Source: Paenibacillus dendritiformis (lineage in GTDB: Bacteria; Bacillota; Bacilli; Paenibacillales; Paenibacillaceae). From it: a DNA stretch of 37,815 nucleotides. The notes under the pieces were generated by a model that saw nothing but the letters and a program-made list of their open reading frames with translations, did not search any database and had not been told where the DNA came from. Both the position numbers and the translations under genes were made by a program. Positions 18,074-26,058 of this stretch are shown here, piece by piece. Where the stretch lies: NCBI RefSeq assembly GCF_015845845.1, contig NZ_LDIG01000175.1, forward strand, positions 1-37,815, given 5' to 3'. Within the stretch, counting starts at the first letter, position 1, and each line of letters opens with the position of its first letter.

Positions 18074-19702
18074 ATGGCGTACGAACCGGTATGGATGAAG
18101 GACCCTTCGAAGCTGAACAAGTTTGAATTTATTAAGATGGAAAAGGACGGGCTGGACGTCATCCGCGACATCATTGAGACCTATGCGGTCCAGGGCTACG
18201 AGTCCATACCGGAGGATGACAAAAACCGGTTTAAATGGGCTGGCGTCTACGAGCAAAAGCCGAAGGACGGCCATTTCATGATGCGCATCCGCATCCCTTC
18301 CGGCCTATTGAAGGCAGCTCAAGCCCGGGCCTTGGCCGAGATCGCCAGACTGTACGGACGCGGGCTTCTTGATGTGACGACACGCCAGGCCGTACAGTAC
18401 CATTGGCTGCGCGTCGAGCATATGCCGGACATTTTCAAGCGGCTGGAAGCGGTCGGCTTGTACTCCTATGAAGCTTGCGGCGATTGCCCGCGCACGATTG
18501 TCGGCAACCCGCTCGCAGGCATTGACCCGGATGAGCTCATGGACACGACCGAATTAGTTCATGAGGTGAATGATTTCTTCCTGCTGAACCGGGATTTCTC
18601 GAACCTGCCGCGCAAATACAAAATGTCCATTTCATCCAACATCTATAACAACGCGCATGCGGAAATCAACGATCTCGCCTTCACCCCGGCGACGAAGCAG
18701 ATCGATGGGCAGGAAGTGATCGGCTTCCATGCCTGGGTCGGCGGCGGCTTGTCTGCGAAGCCGCACCTGGCCCAGCAGCTCGAGCTGTTCGTCCGCCCGG
18801 AAGAGGTGCTCAAGGTCGCCGTCGGCGTCACGACCTTGTTCCGCGATTACGGCTTCCGCGAGAAGCGGCATCAAGCCCGCCTGAAGTACCTGATCGCGGC
18901 TTGGGGAATCGAGAAATTCCAAGCACATCTCGAGGAACTGATCGGCAAGCTGCCTTCCCGGGGCGAAGACCGGATTGTCGGCTGGCAAGCCGCCTATTTC
19001 GATGGCGTCCACCCGCAGAAGCAGCCGGGTCTATATTACATCGGCCTGAACGTTCCCGTCGGCCGGCTAGACGCGGATGAGCTTGAACAGCTCGCGGACG
19101 CCGCGGAACGGTATGGCGACGGCTCGCTGCGCACGACGATGTCGCAAAATATCATCCTGACCGGCATTCCGGAGCAAGCGCTGGATACGGTGCTGGCGCT
19201 GCCGGTGCTCGGGCGCCTGACTCCGTATCCGAGGCCGTTCATGAGCCGCACCGTCTCCTGCACGGGCAACGAGTTCTGCAACCTCGCCATCGTCGAGACG
19301 AAGGAACGGGCGCGGCGCGTAGCCCAATACTTGGACGATCATGTCGGCGATTTGAACGAAAAGGTGCGGATTCATTTCATCGGCTGCCCGAACTCCTGCG
19401 GCCAGAAGCATGTCGCCGACATCGGCCTGCAAGGCTCGCTCATCAAGACCGAGCAGGGCATGGTCGACGCCTTCGATATCGCGGTAGGCGGCATCCTCGG
19501 TCCGGGCGCCCGCTTCAACACGGCGCTCAAGGGCCGGGTCCGGGGCGACGACGTGCCTTACGTCCTGGAGCAGCTCCTCCGCTACTACAAGCAGGAGCGG
19601 AACGGACAGGAATCGTTCCACGCCTTCTTCCTCCGCGTCGGCGCAGAAGCCTTCCAGGCGAAGCTGACGGAGGTGCTCGCTTCCCCCGCGCTCACATCGT
19701 AG
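18074..19702 (+). CDS. Siroheme nitrite/sulfite reductase, ferredoxin type
   Basis: The 542-residue protein has the repeated two-domain layout of assimilatory nitrite and sulfite reductases. The coupled siroheme-[4Fe-4S] site is clear: Cys396 and Cys402 (SCTGNEFCNLA) with Cys438 and Cys442 (GCPNSCGQ). The N-terminal half has GLLDVTTRQAVQYHW and ACGDCPRTIVGNPLAG, which are usual for the NirA/SirA group. It reduces nitrite to ammonia or sulfite to sulfide in six electron steps in the cytosol. Which substrate is used cannot be decided here, and no nitrate or sulfate genes flank it. GGGGGA lies just upstream of the ATG. Confidence 0.9.
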   Translation: MAYEPVWMKDPSKLNKFEFIKMEKDGLDVIRDIIETYAVQGYESIPEDDKNRFKWAGVYEQKPKDGHFMMRIRIPSGLLKAAQARALAEIARLYGRGLLDVTTRQAVQYHWLRVEHMPDIFKRLEAVGLYSYEACGDCPRTIVGNPLAGIDPDELMDTTELVHEVNDFFLLNRDFSNLPRKYKMSISSNIYNNAHAEINDLAFTPATKQIDGQEVIGFHAWVGGGLSAKPHLAQQLELFVRPEEVLKVAVGVTTLFRDYGFREKRHQARLKYLIAAWGIEKFQAHLEELIGKLPSRGEDRIVGWQAAYFDGVHPQKQPGLYYIGLNVPVGRLDADELEQLADAAERYGDGSLRTTMSQNIILTGIPEQALDTVLALPVLGRLTPYPRPFMSRTVSCTGNEFCNLAIVETKERARRVAQYLDDHVGDLNEKVRIHFIGCPNSCGQKHVADIGLQGSLIKTEQGMVDAFDIAVGGILGPGARFNTALKGRVRGDDVPYVLEQLLRYYKQERNGQESFHAFFLRVGAEAFQAKLTEVLASPALTS

Positions 19703-19815
19703 CGGCCAAGCCCGGAGAAGGCACGCAATTGTTGCCGTCTATCTTCCTATTTATTTTTATCTATGGTATTATTTTTATAGCGATATGTTTATTTGGAACA
19801 GTGCATGAATACACT

Positions 19816-19851
19816 AAAAAAGACCGCAGATGCGGGAACATCTACGGTCTT
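19816..19851 (-). terminator. Terminator of the type I toxin mRNA
   Basis: Arms 19820-19832 and 19839-19851 pair over 13 positions with one G-U type mismatch. On the minus strand the hairpin is followed by TTTTTT, so it ends transcription coming from the toxin gene. On the plus strand no T-run follows, so it is not a good terminator for the reductase gene. Confidence 0.8.
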
Positions 19852-19892
19852 GCAATAGATTGCCTCTTAGGCAGTCGACCATGATTTTCACA

Positions 19893-19935
19893 AGGTAGAC
19901 CTCCACTAGGCCGGGAAGCTCAGGGAGGTCTACTT
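19893..19935 (-). promoter_or_regulatory. 3' stem-loop of the toxin mRNA containing an anti-SD
   Basis: Arms 19895-19904 and 19924-19933 are perfectly complementary (10 bases), extended by a G-U and an A-T pair. One arm covers the toxin stop codon. In the mRNA, ACCTCCC (19923-19929) is also a perfect complement of the toxin SD GGGAGGT (20020-20026), so it can pair either locally or with the ribosome site. Confidence 0.6.
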
Positions 19936-20013
19936 CTTGTTAGAGAAGGACAGCAGCGCAATCACGAACAATCCGAATGCAATCATCAGACGGAGTGATT
20001 CAAATACTGTCAT
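19930..20013 (-). CDS. Type I toxin, holin-like 27-residue membrane peptide (TxpA/BsrG-like)
   Basis: The peptide reads MTVFESLRLMIAFGLFVIAL followed by LSFSNKK, one membrane helix with a short charged tail, as in the holin-like toxins of Bacillales type I systems. It is too short for ordinary gene calling. The start has a very strong SD (AGGGAGGTGA, 6 bases away). It has its own extended -10 promoter, an approximately 60-base leader, and a terminator about 80 bases past the stop. Such genes are silenced by an RNA transcribed convergently from the other strand across the 3' end. A plus-strand antitoxin would start around 19730-19780, but I cannot fix its promoter. When unsilenced the peptide would damage the membrane. 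Confidence 0.82.
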   Translation of the reverse strand: MTVFESLRLMIAFGLFVIALLSFSNKK

Positions 20014-20077
20014 AGCCTCACCTCCCTTCCAGGAGATGGGCCGACCACCCTTATCGAGCCTATTCTATTGCACCCAT

Positions 20078-20106
20078 ATTATACCACACTACTATCCTTG
20101 TGCGAA
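20078..20106 (-). promoter_or_regulatory. Promoter of the type I toxin
   Basis: On the minus strand TTCGCA (20101-20106), 17 bases, then TATAAT (20078-20083), preceded by TGG as an extended -10. The -10 is perfect. Transcription would begin near 20071, giving a leader of about 58 bases. Confidence 0.7.
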
Positions 20107-20124
20107 CATATATTCCACATTATA

Positions 20125-20183
20125 AGAAAAGGTACAACAATCCCCCTCTTCCGCAATCCCGGAATGAGGGGGATTGTTGTACC
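20125..20183 (-). terminator. Long-stem terminator of the HAD hydrolase gene
   Basis: An 18-base perfect inverted repeat (20131-20148 with 20166-20183) is extended inward by TTCCG/CGGAA. On the minus strand it is followed by TTTTCTTAT. It lies 18 bases beyond the hydrolase stop and insulates the toxin gene. Confidence 0.85.
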
Positions 20184-20201
20184 AACACATTTCCGATTCA
20201 A

Positions 20202-20975
20202 CTACGATTCCAGCCCGATCTCATCGTAAGCGCGAATCATCGCATCGGCGGCGGCCGGCGCCTCAGCGAAAACGCGCTCTTCATCGATAAAGATATTCAG
20301 CGCCACGCCGGCGCTGCGCCCCATCTCCATGTCGCCGACCGAGTCGCCGATCACGGCCACTTCCTCCGGCTTTAAGCCGATCTCGCGGCAGGCCAGCTCG
20401 ACCATGTCCGGGAATGGCTTGCCTCGCTCGACGCAATCGTCACCGATGACCGCATCGAAATAATGCCGAATCCCCATCTTCTCCAGATGCTGCTCCGACG
20501 GCCCCTGGTCATCGGCCGTGACGACGGCCAACGTCAGCCCTAACGCCTTGCAGCGCTCCAGAAAAGCGACGGTGCCGGTAATCGGCACGATCTTGGCTTG
20601 CTCGAGCACCTGCTCGTTGGCGTTTTCGAAGACGGCGGTAACGCGCCGCAACGCTTCATTCCACGGCACCCCCGTCCGATGCAGCAAATACGTCGCGATG
20701 CCGATCATTTGCGACGGAGAGCCCATCGCGAGCGCTCCCTGGCGGTCATGCCTCCGAATCGAACCATCCTCTTCGATAATAACCCCTAATATATATCCAG
20801 GCTGCTCCGGCAGGGAGCCGCCCTCTTTTTTTAGCTCCTGCTCCAAGTCCTGAAGCACCTTCTCGGCCCACCAGCCCCACAAGCTCATAAATTGCAGCAG
20901 CGTGCCGTCCTTGTCGAACAGAATGCCGCGGACCCGGGCGCTGCAATCTCCCGCGCTCAACTGAACCATCTGCAT
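20202..20975 (-). CDS. HAD superfamily phosphatase (PGP/Gph-like)
   Basis: From the ATG at 20975 the protein has 257 residues. HAD motifs are ILFDKDGTLLQF (nucleophile and acid Asp), a T in VVTADD, Lys in RGKPFPD and VIGDSVGDMEMG. The insert with a small alpha cap (about 35-110) is typical of phosphoglycolate/pyrophosphatase-like members. The start is fixed by GAGGAG 6 bases upstream; the longer frame from a TTG at 21035 has no such site. It lies 164 bases past thiaminase I and is separated from it by a terminator. It might still serve as a phosphatase for the thiamin cluster, but nothing in the sequence proves that. Confidence 0.82.
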   Translation of the reverse strand: MQMVQLSAGDCSARVRGILFDKDGTLLQFMSLWGWWAEKVLQDLEQELKKEGGSLPEQPGYILGVIIEEDGSIRRHDRQGALAMGSPSQMIGIATYLLHRTGVPWNEALRRVTAVFENANEQVLEQAKIVPITGTVAFLERCKALGLTLAVVTADDQGPSEQHLEKMGIRHYFDAVIGDDCVERGKPFPDMVELACREIGLKPEEVAVIGDSVGDMEMGRSAGVALNIFIDEERVFAEAPAAADAMIRAYDEIGLES

Positions 20976-21085
20976 CAACCTCTCCTCTGTATTGACAACT
21001 ACATTCGGCGCCGGGTCTTTTTTTCCTCTTTTCAAGGGCTGCTTTTTGATAACTCATCCTGCACCGTCCCTTCTCTCCGCCAACG

Positions 21086-21130
21086 ACAAAAACAATCCCC
21101 CTCTCCCGTATACGACGGATGGAGGGGGAT
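21086..21130 (-). terminator. Terminator after thiaminase I
   Basis: ATCCCCCTC (21095-21103) pairs with GAGGGGGAT (21122-21130). The minus strand then reads TTGTTTTTGTC. It lies 10 bases past the thiaminase stop and so closes the thiamin/bacimethrin run. Confidence 0.8.
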
Positions 21131-21139
21131 ATGGAAGCT

Positions 21140-22369
21140 TTAGCTCGCCAGGCTCGAGACATCCGTCAAACCGAGCGCTTCGGGCAGCACTTGCTTGGCG
21201 TCTTGCAGCCATGTCCGGATTTCAGGTCCGAGCCGGAATACCCGATTGGATGGCTTGTTCACGATCTGGGCCAATTCGGAATAAATCGGATAATCCTGCA
21301 TCAATGCTTCATATACCTGATACCGCGCAGGCAGCAGATACTGCGGATATTGGCCGTCGGCCTGCGGGCGCAGAGCTTGCTCTACCGTATCCGCGGAAGC
21401 CATGACATTCGCCAGTTTTTTGGCCAGCTCCGGATGGGCCGTCTTGGAGTTCACGCTCACGACATCGCTGTAGAACAGAGGAATGTCCTGCCCGGCTGAC
21501 GAGGAAACCGGCTTGAACCGGACTTGTTCCGCATAGTCGCCCATGCGCATCATCGACTCGCTGTAGCCGATGAAGGCTCTGCCGCTCCCTTGCGCGAACC
21601 ACGACGCTCTTACATAGGCGTCGCCATCCTCGGGAACATACTGCGAAGGCTTCTCCCCCGCCATATTGATTAACAGGCGCAAGCCGCGAATGACCTTGTC
21701 ATTTAGGGGATCCAGCGGCGGAAGAAGGTCATATTCCGTGTACTGGCCAGTCACGTCGATCAGCGCCTCCAAATACATGCTCGCCTTCGTCGTCCCGCCC
21801 GCCATATTAATGAGCAAGCCCTTGTTGGGGGGAGGAGGAATCTGCTCGTAGGGGCTGGCTCCTATTTTTTTGTACAGCTCATAAATATTATCGACCTGCC
21901 CTATATTCAAATCGCCTTTCCGGTAAAAAAGCAGGTTCGTGCATAAAATTTGCGGGAGACCGTACACCTTGCCATCGCGCTTCGCCCCTTGCAGAGCAAA
22001 AGGGATGACGTCCTCCGCCTGGTCGATATCTTGGCTGCCAAAGGGCAGGAGATACCCCGCATCGACAAAATGGCTTAAAAAAATCGAATCCAGGACAAAC
22101 ACATCCAAATCGTCCGGCGGATCGGCGGAATAAGAATCCCAGTCCGTAAACTCCAGCTTGACGCCAGGCTCCTGCCGCTGCCACTGATCCAGAACGGCCG
22201 CCTGGAAACGTGCAGGATCAGGCACGTACGGATAGATCGCCACCTTCAGCGTAATATCCGAAGACGCATCGGAATGGGCAGCCCCGGCTCCGGCCGGACT
22301 GACAACGATGAGCAGCAACGCCAGCATAACCATCAAGGGTTTGTAAATGAAGCCTTTTCCCTTTGACAT
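21140..22369 (-). CDS. bcmE: Thiaminase I (thiamine pyridinylase), secreted
   Basis: The enzyme splits thiamin or its analogues at the methylene bridge, swapping the thiazole for a base, and releases the thiazole. The 409-residue precursor has a Sec signal peptide (MSKGKGFIYKPLMVMLALLL, cleavage after about Ala30) and the periplasmic-binding-protein fold typical of this family. Cys143 in LPQILCTNLLFY becomes Cys113 in the mature protein and Glu271 in GYSESMMRMG becomes Glu241, the nucleophile and base known for the Paenibacillus enzyme. It follows the HAD-Nudix gene by 57 bases and ends the cluster. Start ATG is preceded by GGTGAG. I am confident of the identity; gene symbol follows the bcm cluster name. 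Confidence 0.97.
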   Translation of the reverse strand: MSKGKGFIYKPLMVMLALLLIVVSPAGAGAAHSDASSDITLKVAIYPYVPDPARFQAAVLDQWQRQEPGVKLEFTDWDSYSADPPDDLDVFVLDSIFLSHFVDAGYLLPFGSQDIDQAEDVIPFALQGAKRDGKVYGLPQILCTNLLFYRKGDLNIGQVDNIYELYKKIGASPYEQIPPPPNKGLLINMAGGTTKASMYLEALIDVTGQYTEYDLLPPLDPLNDKVIRGLRLLINMAGEKPSQYVPEDGDAYVRASWFAQGSGRAFIGYSESMMRMGDYAEQVRFKPVSSSAGQDIPLFYSDVVSVNSKTAHPELAKKLANVMASADTVEQALRPQADGQYPQYLLPARYQVYEALMQDYPIYSELAQIVNKPSNRVFRLGPEIRTWLQDAKQVLPEALGLTDVSSLAS

Positions 22370-22426
22370 TTCCTTCTCACCCGCTTCTATTAATATGACT
22401 TGCTACCCTCACTTAATAGATTCGTA

Positions 22427-23668
22427 CTAACGGAAAATGCGAAGCGATTCCTCCGCCAAGGCATCGGTAATCCACCGGGGGTGCATCGCAAGCATAGGTT
22501 CCGGCAGCCGGTCCGCCTCGAAATAGTTCACATCCAACGTCTCGTCTCCCGTTCTGACAAGCGCTCCTCCCACCGTGTCGCAGCGAAAGCAGGCCGTCAC
22601 GAACTGAGTGGCCGTTCCATCCGGGTAGGTAAATACTTGCGACTCCGGATCGGAGTATAGGCCGACCAACCGCTTGACTTCCACCTGCAATCCGGTCTCT
22701 TCGCGGATTTCCCGCACGATTGCCTCCTCTACGCTTTCTCCCCGCTCCACATGACCCGACGGGAGGCCCCAGCAGCCGTTATCGGCCCGATTCATCAGGA
22801 GAACCCTGCCTCGTTCGTCCATGACGATGCCCGCCACTCCAGGCTTGATATCGTCCGGCCAAGGAAAAGCCGGCGGGACCCACCGCTCCAGACGCAGCTC
22901 TTCATCCCACAGACTGCGCAAATCGGGAATAATCGCATCGGGCTTGCGGTAATCCCGGGCAGACGAATACCCGGTATACGGCCCGCTGGATATCAGAACG
23001 GCCGTAATCCCCATCCGGTGCGCGCCCACGATATCCGTATCGGGCGTGTCCCCGAACATGACGGCCCGGGACCAGTCCTCCACATGCCGCAGCGCCTGCC
23101 GGAACATATAAGGATAGGGCTTGCCTACGATATAGGGTGTCTTGCCCGAAGCCATCTTGATCGCTTCCACGGCCGTCCCGACCGCCATCATCGGGCCATC
23201 TGGCCCCGGAAAGCTCCAATCGGCATTGGTGGCGATGAACTGGGCGCCATTCGCGATGCGCGTCACCGCGCTTTGGATATCCCGCAGCGTCAGATCGTCG
23301 CTCCAGCCGACCACGACGGCCTCGGCAGCGTTCACGTCCACAATGTCAAGTCCGGCATCCCGGCATTCCCTCTCCAAATGCTCGTCACCGAGCACATACA
23401 CAGACCCTGCCTGCCGTTCCCGCAGGCAGCTTGCCGTTGCCCAGCCCGAGGAGATAACTTCATCCTTCGCGGCTTCAATGCCAAGACGGTTCAGCCTGGC
23501 TGCCGTCTGCTCCCGCGTCATGCAGGGATTATTGGTCAGGAATCTGATCGTCTTCCCTCCGGAGCGCAGCCGTTCCAGCGCTTCGACCGCGCCGGGCAGA
23601 GCCTCCGGTCCGACATAGATGACACCGTCCAAATCAAACAAGAATACGTCAAATGCATCGAATAACAC
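22427..23668 (-). CDS. HAD phosphatase-Nudix hydrolase fusion in the bacimethrin cluster
   Basis: The 413-residue protein starts at GTG 23668, fixed by AAGGAGG 6 bases upstream. Residues 1 to about 260 are a NagD-type (HAD-IIA) phosphatase: nucleophile and acid Asp12 and Asp14 in [12 protein letters not shown] at 45-48, Lys in GKPYPYMF, and GDTPDTD at 206-212. Residues about 276-400 are a Nudix domain with an intact box from GHVERGES to REIREETG (305-326). All key residues appear present. In the cluster it could dephosphorylate a pathway intermediate or hydrolyse toxic pyrophosphates of methoxythiamin. It lies 17 bases after the methyltransferase. The substrate of either domain is unknown. 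Confidence 0.88.
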   Translation of the reverse strand: MLFDAFDVFLFDLDGVIYVGPEALPGAVEALERLRSGGKTIRFLTNNPCMTREQTAARLNRLGIEAAKDEVISSGWATASCLRERQAGSVYVLGDEHLERECRDAGLDIVDVNAAEAVVVGWSDDLTLRDIQSAVTRIANGAQFIATNADWSFPGPDGPMMAVGTAVEAIKMASGKTPYIVGKPYPYMFRQALRHVEDWSRAVMFGDTPDTDIVGAHRMGITAVLISSGPYTGYSSARDYRKPDAIIPDLRSLWDEELRLERWVPPAFPWPDDIKPGVAGIVMDERGRVLLMNRADNGCWGLPSGHVERGESVEEAIVREIREETGLQVEVKRLVGLYSDPESQVFTYPDGTATQFVTACFRCDTVGGALVRTGDETLDVNYFEADRLPEPMLAMHPRWITDALAEESLRIFR

Positions 23669-23685
23669 GTCGTTCCTCCTTACAT

Positions 23686-24447
23686 TCACGCCTCTTTGAC
23701 TGCCCGGTAAATAAGGAAGGGCGGATAATCCCGCTCCATTTTCCATTGATCGAACCGGTTGTCCTGCTCGATTCTTTTTAACTCATCCGGCGGAATATCG
23801 CGCAACGTGGGCTCCAGGCATTCGATATGCCGGAAGCCGGCATCCTCCAAAAGCTCGCGGTACATCCCCTTGGGCCAATGGAAATCATGGAGAATCATAT
23901 CCTCGCCGTTCGGAAGATGGAGCCATTCTTGCCGGGCTTCGCCATGCCCGTAGACTTTCCCCGGAACCCCGTTGCGGAAAGTCGAGAAATCAATCCCCGT
24001 CGAATCCGGATGCGTATCCAAGATGACATAAGAAGCGCCCGGAGCCAGCACCCGGTGAATCTCGCCGATAATGCGCGCGATTCTCTCCTGGCTGCTCGTA
24101 TTGATGAACACATAACAGGTCATGGCGCCATCCACTGAGTTGTCTTCCAGAAACGTGAGCCGATCCAGCTCGATGTGACGGTAGTCGACCCGGGGGTGAG
24201 AGCGTTTTTGCATGGCGATATCAAGCATATGCCTCGATTCATCCACGGCGACCACCTGCACGTCGGCCGTTTCCGCTAGGCGGTAAGCCACTTTGCCGGG
24301 ACCGCAGCCATAATCCAGCACCCGCTTGCCTGCGGGAACGGTCTTCAAGAGATCGAACACGAAGCGGAACCCCAACGTCTGCTCCAAAATGTCGTTATAC
24401 GCCTCGAACTGCTTCGCCACATCCTCTTCCTTCCACGACGTCTGCAT
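23686..24447 (-). CDS. bcmC: SAM methyltransferase, probable bacimethrin 2-O-methylation
   Basis: The 253-residue class I methyltransferase starts at ATG 24447 with an ideal AGGAGGG site 7 bases away. SAM motif I is [15 protein letters not shown] (about 43-57), and a following acidic residue in [14 protein letters not shown] binds the ribose. It lies downstream of the CMP hydroxymethylase homologue and overlaps its 3' end by 53 bases. In the bacimethrin route a methyltransferase converts 5-hydroxymethylcytosine to the 2-methoxy pyrimidine. The order and company of genes make that role likely; the residues alone do not show the substrate. Confidence 0.8.
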   Translation of the reverse strand: MQTSWKEEDVAKQFEAYNDILEQTLGFRFVFDLLKTVPAGKRVLDYGCGPGKVAYRLAETADVQVVAVDESRHMLDIAMQKRSHPRVDYRHIELDRLTFLEDNSVDGAMTCYVFINTSSQERIARIIGEIHRVLAPGASYVILDTHPDSTGIDFSTFRNGVPGKVYGHGEARQEWLHLPNGEDMILHDFHWPKGMYRELLEDAGFRHIECLEPTLRDIPPDELKRIEQDNRFDQWKMERDYPPFLIYRAVKEA

Positions 24448-25474
24448 TGTAATCCCTCCTATTTCTGACTTGATGCTCGAAAAGCGGCAGCGCCGCCTGA
24501 TGCGGCCATTTGTAATGGAGCAGCCGCTGATAGAGCGGACACAACGCACGGAGCACGGAAGCATCCGCCGGTCTCCGATAAGCGATAGACTGGTAGAAGC
24601 TGAACAGCAGCAGCACCTGCTGCCAATAAGCAGGCAGATCCAGCGCCTCGATGTCCGGACCCGACAACGTGATGCGGTCTTCTCTCAAAAGCGATTCATA
24701 TTCCAGAACTGTCTCCAGATAAGGCCAAGGATTGCCGGAAGGCATGACCGGAAATTCGTCCCTCGGCCCCATCGTGCCGGATGCGGCTTCAGCCAGGACT
24801 CTCTCCACCGCCTCGTCATCCGGCTGATAGATATGTACCGAGCCGACAACATGATAGTAATCGCCCAATTCCAGCCCCAATTCTCTTGCTAGCAGCTCCT
24901 GCATGAACGTGAACGAGAACACATCGCTGACCATCCCCCGGAACGCATCGTTCGCGCGCATATAGGCGATCGCATACAACTTCTGCTCCCGCACGAAAAA
25001 TTGCAGCCCCAACGTGCAGGAAACATCGATATTGGCGGAGCCAATCACCTCGTTGGCGTCGAAAATTTGAATAAACGCCCGCTTGGAATCGGGATCATCC
25101 CGGCCCAGCAAATGCGCGATTCGCTGCCATTGATTCATCTGGCCGGTTCCAAAGCGGAATATTTTAGGCCCGTATGCCGTTCCGGTAAGCGTCTGGCCGT
25201 TCATCGAGTACTCTCTCATTTTTCGATTGTAGTAGCCGATAAAGTCCAGATCGTCCCTGGCAGACAAGTACCATAGCGCCTCGGCAAAATTAAATACGAT
25301 ATTCGTGCGGCGGCTCGCCAAATAACAAACGCGCTCTACGGGATTCGCAAGGGCGAATTGATAATTCAGCCGCTCGCGGCTCTGATGGCCGCGCGGCGCA
25401 TTGCGGAACTGCGGCTGGCTGCGGACGTCGTCCAGCGCAGCCAGATAAGCATCGTGAAATCGGTCGAATCGCAC
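24395..25474 (-). CDS. bcmA: Thymidylate synthase homologue, probable CMP 5-hydroxymethylase
   Basis: The 359-residue protein starts at GTG 25474, with GGGGAG 6 bases upstream. It has the thymidylate synthase fold: catalytic Cys153 in DVSCTLGLQFF, then RANDAFRGMVSDVFSFTF. In thymidylate synthase the residue that reads the pyrimidine 4-position is Asn; here Asp184 (in GMVSDVF) takes its place, the same change found in T4 dCMP hydroxymethylase. That favours a cytidine nucleotide and hydroxymethylation using methylene-tetrahydrofolate. The product would be hydroxymethyl-CMP, the first step of bacimethrin synthesis. It is 17 bases after the N-glycosidase gene. An ordinary thymidylate synthase is unlikely given Asp184 and the neighbours. 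Confidence 0.88.
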   Translation of the reverse strand: MRFDRFHDAYLAALDDVRSQPQFRNAPRGHQSRERLNYQFALANPVERVCYLASRRTNIVFNFAEALWYLSARDDLDFIGYYNRKMREYSMNGQTLTGTAYGPKIFRFGTGQMNQWQRIAHLLGRDDPDSKRAFIQIFDANEVIGSANIDVSCTLGLQFFVREQKLYAIAYMRANDAFRGMVSDVFSFTFMQELLARELGLELGDYYHVVGSVHIYQPDDEAVERVLAEAASGTMGPRDEFPVMPSGNPWPYLETVLEYESLLREDRITLSGPDIEALDLPAYWQQVLLLFSFYQSIAYRRPADASVLRALCPLYQRLLHYKWPHQAALPLFEHQVRNRRDYNADVVEGRGCGEAVRGV

Positions 25475-25491
25475 TTGCCTCTCCCCTTTTA

Positions 25492-25959
25492 CTATGAAAT
25501 GACGAACATCCGCTCCAATTCCGATAGATAGTCTTGTTCCTCCCGGTAATAGAGGTACGTCACGTCCGCCACCTGGCCTAGCCCCCGAATAAGGAAGGCA
25601 TATTCCTTTCCCTCCTCCAGCAGCAATATGATCGGCTTGCCAAAAGCGGAGGCCCAGCCAATCTCGATATGCGTTCCCGGGGAAGCCGGGCAGCCGGGAA
25701 AGGCGATAAACAGATCGCAGGCGCGTATTTCTTCGAAGTCGATGGCCGTGCACTGATCGGGCGTCATAAAATCTTTTCCCCAGCCCTCGCGTTTATGGGC
25801 ATTGTGAACATCATAATTTCTTGCTTCAAAAAAAGAGATAAGCTGAATCAGCTTGCGTTTTTCATTCTCCTGCATGGAGCCTGTTTTCGCGTCTACCAAG
25901 CTCTTGAATGGCCCTGCCAAAAACAGCTTCTTCGTACCCGCTTCCTTCGCGACACTCAT
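25492..25959 (-). CDS. bcmB: Nucleoside 2-deoxyribosyltransferase-like N-glycosidase (MilB-like)
   Basis: From ATG 25959, placed by GGAAGGTGG 8 bases upstream, the enzyme has 155 residues. It has the compact Rossmann-like fold of the 2-deoxyribosyltransferase family, with FLAGPFKSLVDA at the N terminus and Glu99 in GTHIEIGWASAFGK as the expected nucleophile/base. MilB and its bacimethrin counterpart remove the base from hydroxymethyl-CMP to give 5-hydroxymethylcytosine. It precedes the CMP hydroxymethylase and lies 99 bases after thiE, with no terminator between. The GTG at 25995 lacks a ribosome site. Confidence 0.87.
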   Translation of the reverse strand: MSVAKEAGTKKLFLAGPFKSLVDAKTGSMQENEKRKLIQLISFFEARNYDVHNAHKREGWGKDFMTPDQCTAIDFEEIRACDLFIAFPGCPASPGTHIEIGWASAFGKPIILLLEEGKEYAFLIRGLGQVADVTYLYYREEQDYLSELERMFVIS

Positions 25960-26058
25960 CTTGGATTCCACCTTCCCTAAAATAGAACGAGTCACACATT
26001 CCCGCTCTGCCCTGTGCTATGCTTGCCGCGACTCGGCGACTCCCTTGTCCTGGCCCGC

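Noticed and set aside
24448-24564. 39 extra residues on the bcm methyltransferase
   Set aside because: They have no ribosome site, whereas AGGAGGG is ideally spaced for the ATG at 24447.
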